Source of the DNA: Lachnospiraceae bacterium
GTDB lineage: Bacteria; Bacillota; Clostridia; Lachnospirales; Lachnospiraceae
Reading direction: 5' to 3'
Assembly: GCA_022510705.1 (NCBI GenBank)
Contig: JAFLSX010000016.1
Span: 1-44,276, forward strand
DNA length: 44,276 nucleotides
In this document: piece by piece, positions 17,323 through 26,576 of the stretch
How positions within the stretch are numbered: the stretch's first letter is position 1
Layout of the letters: each line of letters starts with the position of its first letter
Notes under the pieces: generated by a model
Seen by the model: only the letters and a program-made list of their open reading frames with translations
What the model was told of the DNA's origin: nothing
Databases searched by the model: none
Position numbers and translations under genes: made by a program

Positions 17323-17347
17323 GGCAGAGTGCATATTGTGCTCTGCC
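17323..17347. other. Intergenic hairpin
   Basis: GGCAGAG and CTCTGCC form a 7-bp stem with an 11-base loop right after the stop codon at 17316. There is no T-run on the plus strand, so it is probably an RNA-stability or processing element between cotranscribed genes, or a weak terminator. Confidence 0.4.
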
Positions 17348-17374
17348 AAAAATATGTTTATAGGAGGACTCATT

Positions 17375-18268
17375 ATGTCAGAAACAAGCGAAATGATAAG
17401 AAAAACATTTAAAGAAGGAGATGATGTACGGGATGCGGGGTTGACCGCTCCGGAGGACGTCAAGCGGTACGATGATATTGTATACGGCGGCAATGAAAAG
17501 TGGCAGGTGCTGGATGTGTACCGCCCGAAGGAAAAAGAAGGCGAGCTGCTCCCGGTCATTGTCAGCGTGCATGGCGGCGCCTGGGTATATGGTGATAAGG
17601 AGCGCTATCAGTATTACTGCATGAGTCTGGCACAGCGGGGATTTGCCGTGGTGAATTTTACATACCGCCTTGCGCCTGAGTTCAAATTTCCCGCTCCCTT
17701 GGAGGATACAAATCTCGTGTTTACCTGGCTGCTGGCACATGCTAAGGAGTATGGATTTGACACAGAGCATGTCTTTGGGGTGGGGGATTCTGCGGGTGCA
17801 CATATTTTGGGGCTGTATACGGCAATCTGTACGAATCCGGAATATGCGAAGCACTATGCTTTCAAAGTGCCGCAGGGCTTTGTACCGACTGCGGTTGCAT
17901 TAAACTGCGGAAAATACGAACTCACCGATGCGGATTTGGATGAGCAGACAAGAAAGCTGATGGAAGATTTGCTGCCTGAAGGGGGAAGTGAGAAGGAACT
18001 GGAACTGATCACGGTAACCAATCATGTGACAGAAAACTATCCGCCCGTGTTCCTGATGACAGCGGTGGAGGATTTCCTCAAAGAGCAGGCTCCGCTTATG
18101 GTAGAAAAACTGACTGCATGCGAGGTGTCTTTTCTCTATCGTGTTTATGGGGATAAAAAGAACCGCCTGAAGCATGTGTTCCACTGCGATATGAGATTGG
18201 CGGATGCAAAACTCTGCAATGATGAGGAGTGTAGTTTCTTTCGCAGCATGATACCTGTTGCGGAATAG
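17375..18268 (+). CDS. Alpha/beta-hydrolase, esterase/lipase of the HSL type
   Basis: The 297-residue hydrolase has VHGGAW (oxyanion hole), TYRLAPEFKFPAPLED (a hallmark of hormone-sensitive lipase-like esterases) and GVGDSAGAH with the nucleophile Ser. VEDF and HVF near the end supply likely Asp and His. No signal peptide is seen. ATG 17375 follows AGGAGG at 7 bases; the longer frame from 17321 has no site. The natural ester substrate, perhaps an acetylated plant oligosaccharide, is unknown. Confidence 0.88.
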   Translation: MSETSEMIRKTFKEGDDVRDAGLTAPEDVKRYDDIVYGGNEKWQVLDVYRPKEKEGELLPVIVSVHGGAWVYGDKERYQYYCMSLAQRGFAVVNFTYRLAPEFKFPAPLEDTNLVFTWLLAHAKEYGFDTEHVFGVGDSAGAHILGLYTAICTNPEYAKHYAFKVPQGFVPTAVALNCGKYELTDADLDEQTRKLMEDLLPEGGSEKELELITVTNHVTENYPPVFLMTAVEDFLKEQAPLMVEKLTACEVSFLYRVYGDKKNRLKHVFHCDMRLADAKLCNDEECSFFRSMIPVAE

Positions 18269-18309
18269 TTCAGTCATGCCATTCTACGATGAATTACTAT
18301 AGAAAAATG

Positions 18310-18337
18310 TTGAAAAAAAGGCGGATTATGATAAAAT
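18310..18337 (+). promoter_or_regulatory. Promoter of the phosphorelay cluster
   Basis: TTGAAA (18310-18315), a 16-base spacer ending in TGA, and TAAAAT (18332-18337) give a -35 with an extended -10, about 60 bases before the TTG start of the kinase. Confidence 0.5.
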
Positions 18338-18396
18338 AGAATAAGATATGCGGGTGGATTGTCAGCCTGCGTAAAATAGGATTGCGGGTGTGAGAA

Positions 18397-20979
18397 TTGA
18401 AAATAAAATTATTTAATAAAAACGGAAAATTAAAAGAAAAGAATCTGATGGCAATTATGATCGTCATCATATTGACCGCACTGGTGATTCTGGTATCCTA
18501 CTATCGCATCAGCCAATTGACAGAGGAGCAATGTCTGGACAGAATGCAGGAAGCTGTCAATACGGTTATGGATGAAGTGGACCAGAAGCTGGGAAGGGAC
18601 AGCGCTCTGTTAAACACCGTTGCGGAGATCATCGCTACGGAAAGTGATTATGACACACCCACCATGCAGAATATTATATTACAGTTTTCCGATTTAATGT
18701 CCGCCAATTCTATGGCTTTACTGCTGCCCGGGGATGTGGTGATCTCCACAACCGGGGAGAAAATGGACGTTTCCGGCAAGATTTCTTTTGAGAGAGAAGC
18801 GGCCTTAGGAGAGCATGTGACGAACCGTGAGATCAGCGTTATGGACAATAATATGCCGATCATCCGTCATTTTATACCCATTAAACAGGGAGAGGAAACC
18901 GTGGCGCTGCTCTATGGCACGACCAGACTTCCCAATCTTCACAAACAATTGAATTTGGCCAATATTTACAATGAAACGGCCGGCGTATACCTGATCGACA
19001 GGGGAAACGGGGATTTTCTCATGGATACCAGGGAACCGGAGGTTCTCGGTAATATCTGGGACTATGCAAGCTGGACTACTCAGGGTAATGAGACCATGAG
19101 TCAGGCCATTGAGAAATTGCTGGCTGGCCAGACCGGATATATTATATACAAATCTGAGGAAACAGGTGAATATAAATACTTTTATTATGCTCCCCTGAAT
19201 TCGGACGACTGGCATTTAGGCGATACGGAGGACATAAACCAGTGGTCGGTTGTGGTTACCGTTCCCAGGAGGGAAGCTTTGTCCAGTCTGTATGATATCA
19301 GGAAAATCTGCTATATACTCGCACTTGTCGAGGCGGTCGTTCTGCTCCTATATTATCTCTGGGCTATGCGCAATACCACGCTTTTACTGGATAAGATCGT
19401 GTTGGAGGAGAGGTTAAAGAAAGCGGAAAATGCAGAGAGGGCAAAGACCATGTTTTTGTCCAATATGTCTCACGATATACGGACGCCCATGAATGCCATA
19501 ATCGGTTATACCACTCTTGCAGCGGCGAATATAGACAATACGGAACGCGTAAAGGACTATCTCTCCAAGACTCTTTCCTCCAGTAATCATCTGCTCAGCC
19601 TGATCAATGACGTATTGGATATGAGCCGTATCGAGAGCGGCAAGATTTTCCTGGAGGAAAGCGAGTGCAGTCTGCCTGAGCTGTTCCGTGATCTGCGGAA
19701 TATTCTATTGAACCAGATGCAGGCAAAACAGCTGGACTTCTATATTGACACCATAGACGTATTGGACGAGGATGTGTATTGTGACAAACTGCACTTAAAC
19801 CAGGTGCTTTTGAATCTTCTCAGTAACGCGATGAAGTTTACCCCTGCGGGAGGCTCCGTATCGCTGGTATTCAAACAGAAGCATGGAGCGCCGGAGGGTT
19901 ATGCGGCATATGAGATCAAGGTCAAAGATACCGGTATGGGTATGAGTCCCGAATTCGTGAAGCATGTTTTTGAGCCGTTTGAAAGGGAGCGGAATTCCAC
20001 AATCAGCGGCATACAGGGAACAGGCCTTGGCATGGCGATCAGTAAAAATATTGTCGACATGATGGGAGGCACCATTGAGGTGCATAGCGAGCAGGGAAAA
20101 GGCACGGAGTTTATTCTGAACTTGCAGTTTAGGCTGTTAGAGGAGCGTAAGCAGGTTGAGATCATCAGGGAGCTGGAAGGGCTGCGAGCTCTGGTGGTGG
20201 ACGATGATTACAATATCTGTGACAGCGTTACCAAGATGCTCATTCAGTTGGGTATGCGGGCCGAGTGGACCATGCACGGCAAGGAGGGTGTTCTTCGCGC
20301 TAAGCAGGCGATGGAGTTAGCGGATGCTTTCAATGTCTATGTGATAGATTTAATGCTTCCTGATTTGAACGGACTGGAGGTTGTCAGACGTATTCGAAAG
20401 GAAATCGGCGAAAATATTCCGATCATTGTGCTGACTGCTTATGACTGGAGCAGTATAGAGGATGAAGCAAAGGAAGCAGGCGTTACGGTATTCTGCAATA
20501 AGCCAATCTTCCTTTCCACGCTGCGTAATACTCTGCTTGCGGCAATCGGCAAGGCGGAAGTGGAGGAAGAAGCGGTAAAAGCTTCGCTGAATCTGGAAGG
20601 AAAGAGAATCCTGTTAGTAGAGGATAATGAATTGAACCGTGAAATAGCACAGGAGGTGCTGGAAGAAAGAGGGCTGGTGATCGAAACGGCTGAAGACGGT
20701 TCCGTTGCGGTGGAGATGGTGAAGGCTTCTACGGCAGGCTATTACGACCTGATACTGATGGATGTGCAGATGCCGATCATGAACGGCTATGAAGCAACCA
20801 GAGCGATCAGAGGGCTGGAAGATTCCGCACTTGCATCCATTCCCATCATAGCCATGACAGCAAATGCTTTCGATGAGGATAAGAAGCAGGCTCTGGAAAG
20901 CGGTATGAACGCTCATATAGCAAAGCCTATCGATATAGGTAAGCTGGAGGAGGCTTTGCAGGAATATTTATCCAAATAA
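18397..20979 (+). CDS. Hybrid sensor histidine kinase with dCache and two receiver domains
   Basis: The 860-residue protein has TM1 at about 17-36, an extracytoplasmic dCache-like sensor at 40-295, TM2 at 304-324, HisKA with His359 in SNMSHDIRTPMNA, and HATPase_c with the N box around 477 (NLLSNAMKF), DTGMG at 511 and GTGLGMAI at 541. Two receivers follow: one at about 596-715 (Asp651 in VIDLMLPDLNG) and one at about 736-855 (Asp789 in LMDVQMPIMNG). It probably autophosphorylates on an outside signal and passes phosphate through its receivers to the Hpt protein encoded next. The start is TTG 18397, which keeps a basic N-terminus before TM1. Ligand unknown. Confidence 0.9.
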   Translation: MKIKLFNKNGKLKEKNLMAIMIVIILTALVILVSYYRISQLTEEQCLDRMQEAVNTVMDEVDQKLGRDSALLNTVAEIIATESDYDTPTMQNIILQFSDLMSANSMALLLPGDVVISTTGEKMDVSGKISFEREAALGEHVTNREISVMDNNMPIIRHFIPIKQGEETVALLYGTTRLPNLHKQLNLANIYNETAGVYLIDRGNGDFLMDTREPEVLGNIWDYASWTTQGNETMSQAIEKLLAGQTGYIIYKSEETGEYKYFYYAPLNSDDWHLGDTEDINQWSVVVTVPRREALSSLYDIRKICYILALVEAVVLLLYYLWAMRNTTLLLDKIVLEERLKKAENAERAKTMFLSNMSHDIRTPMNAIIGYTTLAAANIDNTERVKDYLSKTLSSSNHLLSLINDVLDMSRIESGKIFLEESECSLPELFRDLRNILLNQMQAKQLDFYIDTIDVLDEDVYCDKLHLNQVLLNLLSNAMKFTPAGGSVSLVFKQKHGAPEGYAAYEIKVKDTGMGMSPEFVKHVFEPFERERNSTISGIQGTGLGMAISKNIVDMMGGTIEVHSEQGKGTEFILNLQFRLLEERKQVEIIRELEGLRALVVDDDYNICDSVTKMLIQLGMRAEWTMHGKEGVLRAKQAMELADAFNVYVIDLMLPDLNGLEVVRRIRKEIGENIPIIVLTAYDWSSIEDEAKEAGVTVFCNKPIFLSTLRNTLLAAIGKAEVEEEAVKASLNLEGKRILLVEDNELNREIAQEVLEERGLVIETAEDGSVAVEMVKASTAGYYDLILMDVQMPIMNGYEATRAIRGLEDSALASIPIIAMTANAFDEDKKQALESGMNAHIAKPIDIGKLEEALQEYLSK

Positions 20980-21005
20980 ATTATAAAGTGGAAAAGGTGG
21001 GTTTT

Positions 21006-21353
21006 ATGACAGTACAAGAATGCTACGCGCTCATGAATGGAAATTATGAGGATGTAATCGAAAGACTGATGAGTGAAGAACGGATCGTTAAGTATCTGCG
21101 TAAGTTTGCGGCGGAGGATGATTATACAGCGCTGTTGTCCGCTTTGGATGAGAAGCGGTATGAGGATGCGTTCCGGCATGTGCATAATTTAAAAGGTATG
21201 AGCCTGAATTTAGGTATTACAGCATTGGCTGAGTCCGGCAGTACGCTCTGCGAAGCATTGCGGGGAGGAGCGCCCACGGTCGATATTGAGCCTATGTTAG
21301 TCGCTGTTAAACAGGATTACGATAAAGCGATAGCCGCTATCTCACAGTTGTAA
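21006..21353 (+). CDS. Histidine phosphotransfer (Hpt) protein
   Basis: A 115-residue, all-helical protein with the Hpt motif HVHNLKGMSLNLG, where His60 is the expected phosphoacceptor. It starts 26 bases after the hybrid kinase at ATG 21006, after AAGGTGGG; the frame is open from 20988 but that part lacks a site. It should shuttle phosphate between the hybrid kinase receivers and a soluble receiver such as the REC-HD-GYP protein at 23596. Confidence 0.9.
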   Translation: MTVQECYALMNGNYEDVIERLMSEERIVKYLRKFAAEDDYTALLSALDEKRYEDAFRHVHNLKGMSLNLGITALAESGSTLCEALRGGAPTVDIEPMLVAVKQDYDKAIAAISQL

Positions 21354-21380
21354 AAAGAAAAACAAGGAATAATAGCAACT

Positions 21381-23561
21381 ATGGAAAAGAACTATAAGGA
21401 TTTGGGATTTACCCCGGATCAGGTCGCTGAGATTGAAGCAGGCCTGAATATGGAAATTGATGTTTCTCCTTATGCCAAAAAGGAATTTCTGGCAATTCAG
21501 ATGCGCCAGATCCGAATGGGCATTATGGAGGACCTCCCCGTCGAGATTTATGCAAAAACGGACTATGACTGGTTTCAGATGGAAGAGATCAGGAAGGGGC
21601 TTTTGCAGAAGCTGGACGTAGATATCTATGCCGATCCGACGCTTCCTTATGACAAGATGCGCCAGATCCGAAAGGGCCTTAAGGCCGGCATCAGTCTGAT
21701 AGAATTTAGGCGCTTTGATGCGGGTATTCTGCGGCAGCTGCGGAAGGCGAGGCTGTCAAAGATCAATCTGGTGGACTACATAAATGCCGGCTATGTGACG
21801 GAACAGCTGGAACAGATCAGGCTGGCTCTGGAAGCCGGTGTGGATATAAAGCCATACGTAAACAAAGGTCTTAGAGGCGTTTCCATACATGAAATTTTCT
21901 GCGGTTTGGATAAAGGCCTGGATGTATCCGTCTATGCGAAAGTGGAGTACAGCTGGCAGCAGATGCGGGAAATCCGGCTGGGTATGGAAAAGCGTTTGGA
22001 GGTGGAATGCTATAGCAATCCCCTGTATGAGTGGCAGCAGATGCGCCAGATCCGTCTCGGTATGGAGGAAGATCTCGATATCTCCGTATACCGAAGCTTT
22101 ATGTATACGGCCAAGGAGATGGAGGGAAAGCGCGAACAGCTCTTAAAGGAGAGAAGAAAATGGCCGGGCATAGAGCCGGAAACGCTATGGATTGAGGAGC
22201 CGGAGGAGTCGCATTTCATCTCTTCCGTTACGATCAGCGGTGACGGAATGGAAGCTTATGTTACCCTCAAGAAGAATAGAAAAAAGTTAAACAGAGAAGA
22301 TGTTATACAGGAATTGGCGGGTCAGGGTATCACCTTTGGTGTTTTAGAGAATGCTATTGAGCAAATTATAAGTGGAGAATACACCGAGCAGCCGCTGCTT
22401 ATCGCAAAGGGAAAAGGCCCTGCTAAGGGCAAGGACGGCTGGTACGAATATTTCTTCCGAAAGGCAGTGGCCGCAACACCGAAACAGCTGCCTGATGACA
22501 AGTTGGACTGCCAGAATATAGATTGGTTTGAATGTGTGGAGGCAGGACAAAAGCTGGCTTATTATCATGAGGCGGAATATGGTCCCGATGGACATACGGT
22601 AACCGGAGACCCCATTATTGGCAGCAAGGGCCGGGAATTGAGTGTGCTGACCGGAAAAGGATTCCTTTTGCTGCCGGATAAAAAAACTTATCTGGCGGCT
22701 ATGGACGGAAAAGTGGAATTGATTGGTGACAGGCTGGAAGTCGGCAATCTTTTGATAGTGGAAAATGCTTCTACTGTAGAAGGCAACATCCATTATGACG
22801 GAAGCATTTATATAAAAGGCAATGTGGAAAAGGGCGTGACCGTAAGCGCTACGGAAGATATTGTAATAGACGGGCTGGTGGAAGCCGCGGTCATCGAATG
22901 TGATGGAAATATCTTATTGCGGCGCGGAGCCAATGCTGCAGGTAACGGATATATCAAAGCGGGCAAAAGTATCTATGGAAAGTTTTTGGAGGCTGTTTCC
23001 GTATTTGCCAGAGAGGATATTCGAGTGAATACCTGCCTCAACAGCAGAGTCTTTACGGAAGGAAAGCTGCTTGCTCTGGGTTCCGGCGCAGCGCTGGCCG
23101 GCGGAGAACTCTGTGCGGTCCGGGGCATGCGGACCTTGTATCTGGGCAACAGAGCAGGGCTTTCCACAGAGGCCAAAGTCGGTGTTACCGGAGAATTGAA
23201 CGGAGACAGAGAAAAAACCGACGGGAAGATTCAAGAGGTACACCATGAGTTAAGTCTTTTGGGAAGCGCGTATATGGATTTGAGGAAGAAGTATTCACCT
23301 GAGGTCCGTAATACCATGAAGGTATATTTGAAACTGGAAAGCGCCATCTATACAAAGGAAAAAGAACTGGAAGATCTTTACGGTCTGAAAAAGAAACTTG
23401 AGGAAGATATAGAAGGCAGTAAAGAGGTCTGTATATCTGTGGGAGGAACGCTCTATGAGGGCGTGACTGTCGAAATTAACGGAAAGAGATGGACGGCTGA
23501 AACAATGGAGAATGTTACACTTAAATGTGTTAAGAGTAAAGTTGCGGTATTTGCTAATTAG
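21381..23561 (+). CDS. FapA/DUF342-family protein with nine N-terminal ~26-residue repeats
   Basis: The 726-residue protein has two parts. Residues about 5-255 are nine imperfect repeats of 24-27 residues with the pattern QM-x-x-IR-x-G-L/M-x4-L/I-D/E-V/I-x-x-Y, best in repeats 2, 3, 8 and 9 and weakest in 4-5. Residues about 280-690 match DUF342/FapA: a domain with GEYTEQPLLIAKGKGP, then a right-handed beta-helix with G and V/I spacing (EGNIHYDGSIYIKGNVEKGVTVSA), then a coiled coil near 640-680. FapA-type proteins are thought to organise polymers or act at the cell surface, but the role here is not known. It sits inside the kinase-Hpt-HD-GYP cluster with short gaps of 27-34 bases. Confidence 0.85.
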   Translation: MEKNYKDLGFTPDQVAEIEAGLNMEIDVSPYAKKEFLAIQMRQIRMGIMEDLPVEIYAKTDYDWFQMEEIRKGLLQKLDVDIYADPTLPYDKMRQIRKGLKAGISLIEFRRFDAGILRQLRKARLSKINLVDYINAGYVTEQLEQIRLALEAGVDIKPYVNKGLRGVSIHEIFCGLDKGLDVSVYAKVEYSWQQMREIRLGMEKRLEVECYSNPLYEWQQMRQIRLGMEEDLDISVYRSFMYTAKEMEGKREQLLKERRKWPGIEPETLWIEEPEESHFISSVTISGDGMEAYVTLKKNRKKLNREDVIQELAGQGITFGVLENAIEQIISGEYTEQPLLIAKGKGPAKGKDGWYEYFFRKAVAATPKQLPDDKLDCQNIDWFECVEAGQKLAYYHEAEYGPDGHTVTGDPIIGSKGRELSVLTGKGFLLLPDKKTYLAAMDGKVELIGDRLEVGNLLIVENASTVEGNIHYDGSIYIKGNVEKGVTVSATEDIVIDGLVEAAVIECDGNILLRRGANAAGNGYIKAGKSIYGKFLEAVSVFAREDIRVNTCLNSRVFTEGKLLALGSGAALAGGELCAVRGMRTLYLGNRAGLSTEAKVGVTGELNGDREKTDGKIQEVHHELSLLGSAYMDLRKKYSPEVRNTMKVYLKLESAIYTKEKELEDLYGLKKKLEEDIEGSKEVCISVGGTLYEGVTVEINGKRWTAETMENVTLKCVKSKVAVFAN

Positions 23562-23595
23562 CGCAGATGGAAAATAGGATTAGGAGAGGATGGAT

Positions 23596-24687
23596 ATGAA
23601 AAAAGTACTTATCGTTGACGACAAGGAAATGAACCGAGATATGCTCACCGACATTCTGGAAGAAGACTACGGTACATTGGAAGCGGAAAATGGCAGACAG
23701 GCGCTGGAAATGATCGAAAAGCATTTTAATGAGCTGGCTGTAATTCTGCTGGATCTTGAGATGCCGGAGATGGGCGGTCTGGAAGTACTTGAGGTTTTGC
23801 AGGAAAAAGGCTGGATGAAAAAGATACCGGTACTGATCATCAGCGGAGAGCAGTCATTGCAGGTAGAGAAGCAGTGCTTTAAGTTGGGTATTTCTGATTT
23901 TATCCGCAAACCCTTTGATGATACGCTGGTTCGGCGAAGAGTGCACAATGTTGCGGAATTGTTTGTCTACAAGAATTCCCTGGAAGAAAAGGTAGAGGAA
24001 CAGACCCAAACCTTAAAGAAGCAGTATCAGATCCTGAAATTTCAGGCGGCTAAACTGCAGAAGAGCAATACGAATATCATCGATATTTTGGGTAATGTTG
24101 TGGAGTCCAGAAATCTGGAGAGCGGAGAGCATGTCAAGCGCGTAAAGGGCTATACGGAGATACTGGCAAAGGAAATGATGAAAGAGTATCCGGAATATGG
24201 GCTCACGGACAAAAAGATCGATATCATTGTATCCGCCAGCGCCCTGCATGATATCGGTAAAATTGCCATACCCGATAATATTCTCCTAAAGCCAGGAAAG
24301 TTGACGGTCGACGAATATGAGTATATGAAATCCCATACTACCAGAGGCTGTGAGATTCTGAACAATATCAAGGATGTATGGGATGAGGAATATGAAGAGG
24401 CCTGCTATGAGATTTGCAGACATCATCATGAGAGGTACGACGGACGCGGCTATCCTGACAAATTAAAGGGTGATGAGATTCCCATTTCCGCGCAGTTGGT
24501 TTCCATTGCGGATGTTTATGATGCGCTGGTAAATGAAAGAGTTTACAAGAGTGCCTATAGCAAGGATCAGGCTTTTTCCATGATCGTAAACGGCGAGTGC
24601 GGTCTTTTTTCACCCAAACTGCTGGAATGTTTCAGGAACTGTAAAAAGCAGTTTGAAGATTTGACGGACAGTCAAAAGAATAATTGA
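23596..24687 (+). CDS. Response regulator with HD-GYP domain (second copy)
   Basis: The 363-residue protein has a receiver (Asp53 in ILLDLEMPEMGG, Lys105 in RKPF), a coiled coil at 128-160, and an HD-GYP domain with HD at 218-219 (LHDIGKIAIPD), HHH at 277-279 and DGRGYPDK at 282-289. It is a probable c-di-GMP phosphodiesterase whose receiver is a natural target of the Hpt protein encoded 2.2 kb upstream. ATG 23596 lies 9 bases after AGGAG; ATG 23590 is too close. Confidence 0.9.
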   Translation: MKKVLIVDDKEMNRDMLTDILEEDYGTLEAENGRQALEMIEKHFNELAVILLDLEMPEMGGLEVLEVLQEKGWMKKIPVLIISGEQSLQVEKQCFKLGISDFIRKPFDDTLVRRRVHNVAELFVYKNSLEEKVEEQTQTLKKQYQILKFQAAKLQKSNTNIIDILGNVVESRNLESGEHVKRVKGYTEILAKEMMKEYPEYGLTDKKIDIIVSASALHDIGKIAIPDNILLKPGKLTVDEYEYMKSHTTRGCEILNNIKDVWDEEYEEACYEICRHHHERYDGRGYPDKLKGDEIPISAQLVSIADVYDALVNERVYKSAYSKDQAFSMIVNGECGLFSPKLLECFRNCKKQFEDLTDSQKNN

Positions 24688-24712
24688 TGTACGGTAAATC
24701 TTGTGATATAAT
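24684..24712 (+). promoter_or_regulatory. Promoter of the rubrerythrin gene
   Basis: TTGATG (24684-24689) overlaps the stop codon of the HD-GYP gene; a 17-base spacer ends in TGA before TATAAT (24707-24712), an extended -10. It makes rubrerythrin independent of the signalling operon. Confidence 0.6.
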
Positions 24713-24759
24713 GAGCATTAGCGAGATTAAATAAATATAATATATAGGAGGAGATAAGT

Positions 24760-25299
24760 ATGAAGTATGTATGTCAGGTATGCGGTTATGTGCATGAAGG
24801 AGACGCAGCTCCCGCAGAGTGTCCTATCTGTCACGCTCCCGCTGAAAAATTCACGGCACAATCAGGAGAGAAGACCTGGGCAGCAGAACATGTAGTAGGT
24901 GTGGCACAGGGAGTTCCTGAGGATATTATAAAAGATCTTCGTGCTAATTTTGAAGGCGAATGCAGCGAGGTAGGTATGTATCTGGCTATGGCAAGAGTGG
25001 CTCACAGAGAAGGCTATCCTGAAATCGGTCTCTACTGGGAGAAAGCAGCTTATGAAGAAGCAGAGCATGCGGCTAAGTTTGCAGAACTGTTGGGTGAGGT
25101 TGTTACCGATTCCACCAAGAAGAATTTGGAGATGAGAGTGGAAGCTGAGAACGGCGCTACCGCAGGAAAGACCGATCTGGCTAAGCGTGCTAAGGCGCTG
25201 AATCTGGATGCAATCCATGATACCGTACATGAAATGGCCCGTGATGAGGCTCGTCACGGTAAAGCGTTCGAGGGTCTGCTGAAGAGATATTTCAGCTAA
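24760..25299 (+). CDS. Rubrerythrin, N-terminal-rubredoxin type
   Basis: The 179-residue protein places a rubredoxin-like iron site (Cys5, Cys8, Cys21, Cys24) before the ferritin-like diiron domain (glutamates in [21 protein letters not shown] and [11 protein letters not shown]). This reverse rubrerythrin layout is common in Clostridia, where it reduces hydrogen peroxide to water and protects against oxygen. It has a strong AGGAGGAG site, its own promoter and its own terminator, so it is likely highly expressed. Confidence 0.93.
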   Translation: MKYVCQVCGYVHEGDAAPAECPICHAPAEKFTAQSGEKTWAAEHVVGVAQGVPEDIIKDLRANFEGECSEVGMYLAMARVAHREGYPEIGLYWEKAAYEEAEHAAKFAELLGEVVTDSTKKNLEMRVEAENGATAGKTDLAKRAKALNLDAIHDTVHEMARDEARHGKAFEGLLKRYFS

Positions 25300-25324
25300 T
25301 TTATAGATGAAATTTTAGGATGGG

Positions 25325-25360
25325 AAAGGCGGAGAAAGAATATTTTTTCGCCTTTTCTTT
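25325..25360 (+). terminator. Intrinsic terminator of the rubrerythrin gene
   Basis: AAAGGCG pairs with CGCCTTT, with six further A-T or G-U pairs inside, and is followed by TTTTCTTT. It lies 25 bases after the stop codon. Confidence 0.75.
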
Positions 25361-25399
25361 ATATAATGCTATTTAATATTCGGAAGGGCAGGAAGAGAA

Positions 25400-26563
25400 A
25401 TGAAGAATATAGTAATTACGGACAATATAAAATACATCGGTGTGGACGATAAAGATATCGATCTGTTTGAAGGACAGTATGTGGTACCCAACGGTATCTC
25501 TTATAACTCTTATCTGATATTGGATGAAAAGGTTGCCGTAATGGATACAGTGGATATGCGGGCTTGTGAAGAATGGCTTGAGAATTTGAAGAAAGCATTA
25601 AACGGGCGTACTCCCGATTATTTGATAGTATCGCATCTGGAACCGGATCATGCGGGTTCCGTTGCGGGTCTGATTTCGGCGTATCCAAATGTTGCTTTGG
25701 TGGGTAATGCTAAGACCTTCTCCATGCTGCCTAACTTCTTTGATGTGGAGCAGCAGGAAAAGCTGGAGGTAAAAGAAGGTGATACGCTCACCCTTGGCAG
25801 ACATACGCTGCAGTTTTTCATGGCGCCCATGGTTCACTGGCCGGAGGTTATGGTGACCTATGAGCAGACAGAAAAGATTCTTTTTGCAGCGGACGGTTTT
25901 GGTAAATTCGGTGCATTGGATACGGAGGAAGACTGGACCTGTGAAGCCCGCCGCTACTATTTCAATATTGTAGGAAAATACGGAGCTCCGGTACAGGCAC
26001 TGTTAAAAAAGGCGGCCGGTCTGGATATCTCCATGATCTGTCCTCTGCACGGCCCTATCCTGAAAGAAAATTTAGGCTTTTATATCGAGAAATATGATAT
26101 TTGGAGCAGTTACAAGCCCGAGGATAGCGGCGTATTCATTGCATATGCTTCCATCCATGGAAATACGGCAAAAGCAGCTCATATGCTGAAGGAGCAGCTC
26201 TTAGAACTGGGAGTAGAAAAAGTAGCCATAACTGATTTGGCCAGAGACGATATGGCGGAGGCCGTGGAAGACGCATTCCGCTATGACAGGATGGTGCTTG
26301 CCGCATCCAGTTATGATGGTGGTCTCTTCCCTCCCATGGAGGATTTTCTGATGCATTTAAAGGCCAAGACTTACCAGAATCGCAAGGTGGCAATTGTGGA
26401 GAACGGTTCTTGGGCACCCAGCGCGGCAAAAAAGATGAAGGAATATCTGGAAGGTATGAAGGATATCTGTATTTTGGAACCTATTGTCACAATAAAATCC
26501 ACGGTGAGGAAGGAAACCGAGGCGGAACTGCAAACTCTGGCGGAGGTTCTGCAGAAGGCATAA
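25400..26563 (+). CDS. FprA-type diiron flavoprotein (oxygen or NO reductase)
   Basis: The 387-residue A-type flavoprotein has an N-terminal metallo-beta-lactamase-like diiron domain with His79, Glu81, Asp83, His84 (SHLEPDHAGS), His146, Asp165 and His217 (CPLHGPIL), and a C-terminal flavodoxin domain from about 245 (AYASIHGNTAKAA binds FMN phosphate). These enzymes reduce O2 to water, or NO to N2O, with electrons from rubredoxin or NADH-rubredoxin reductase. All ligands are present. The tandem hemerythrin gene follows after 13 bases, and rubrerythrin precedes it. Confidence 0.93.
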   Translation: MKNIVITDNIKYIGVDDKDIDLFEGQYVVPNGISYNSYLILDEKVAVMDTVDMRACEEWLENLKKALNGRTPDYLIVSHLEPDHAGSVAGLISAYPNVALVGNAKTFSMLPNFFDVEQQEKLEVKEGDTLTLGRHTLQFFMAPMVHWPEVMVTYEQTEKILFAADGFGKFGALDTEEDWTCEARRYYFNIVGKYGAPVQALLKKAAGLDISMICPLHGPILKENLGFYIEKYDIWSSYKPEDSGVFIAYASIHGNTAKAAHMLKEQLLELGVEKVAITDLARDDMAEAVEDAFRYDRMVLAASSYDGGLFPPMEDFLMHLKAKTYQNRKVAIVENGSWAPSAAKKMKEYLEGMKDICILEPIVTIKSTVRKETEAELQTLAEVLQKA

Positions 26564-26576
26564 GGGGAGGGAGAAT

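Noticed and set aside
17323..17347. Terminator after the rubredoxin-GltB gene
   Set aside because: The hairpin is not followed by a T-run on the plus strand, so it is listed only as an RNA hairpin.
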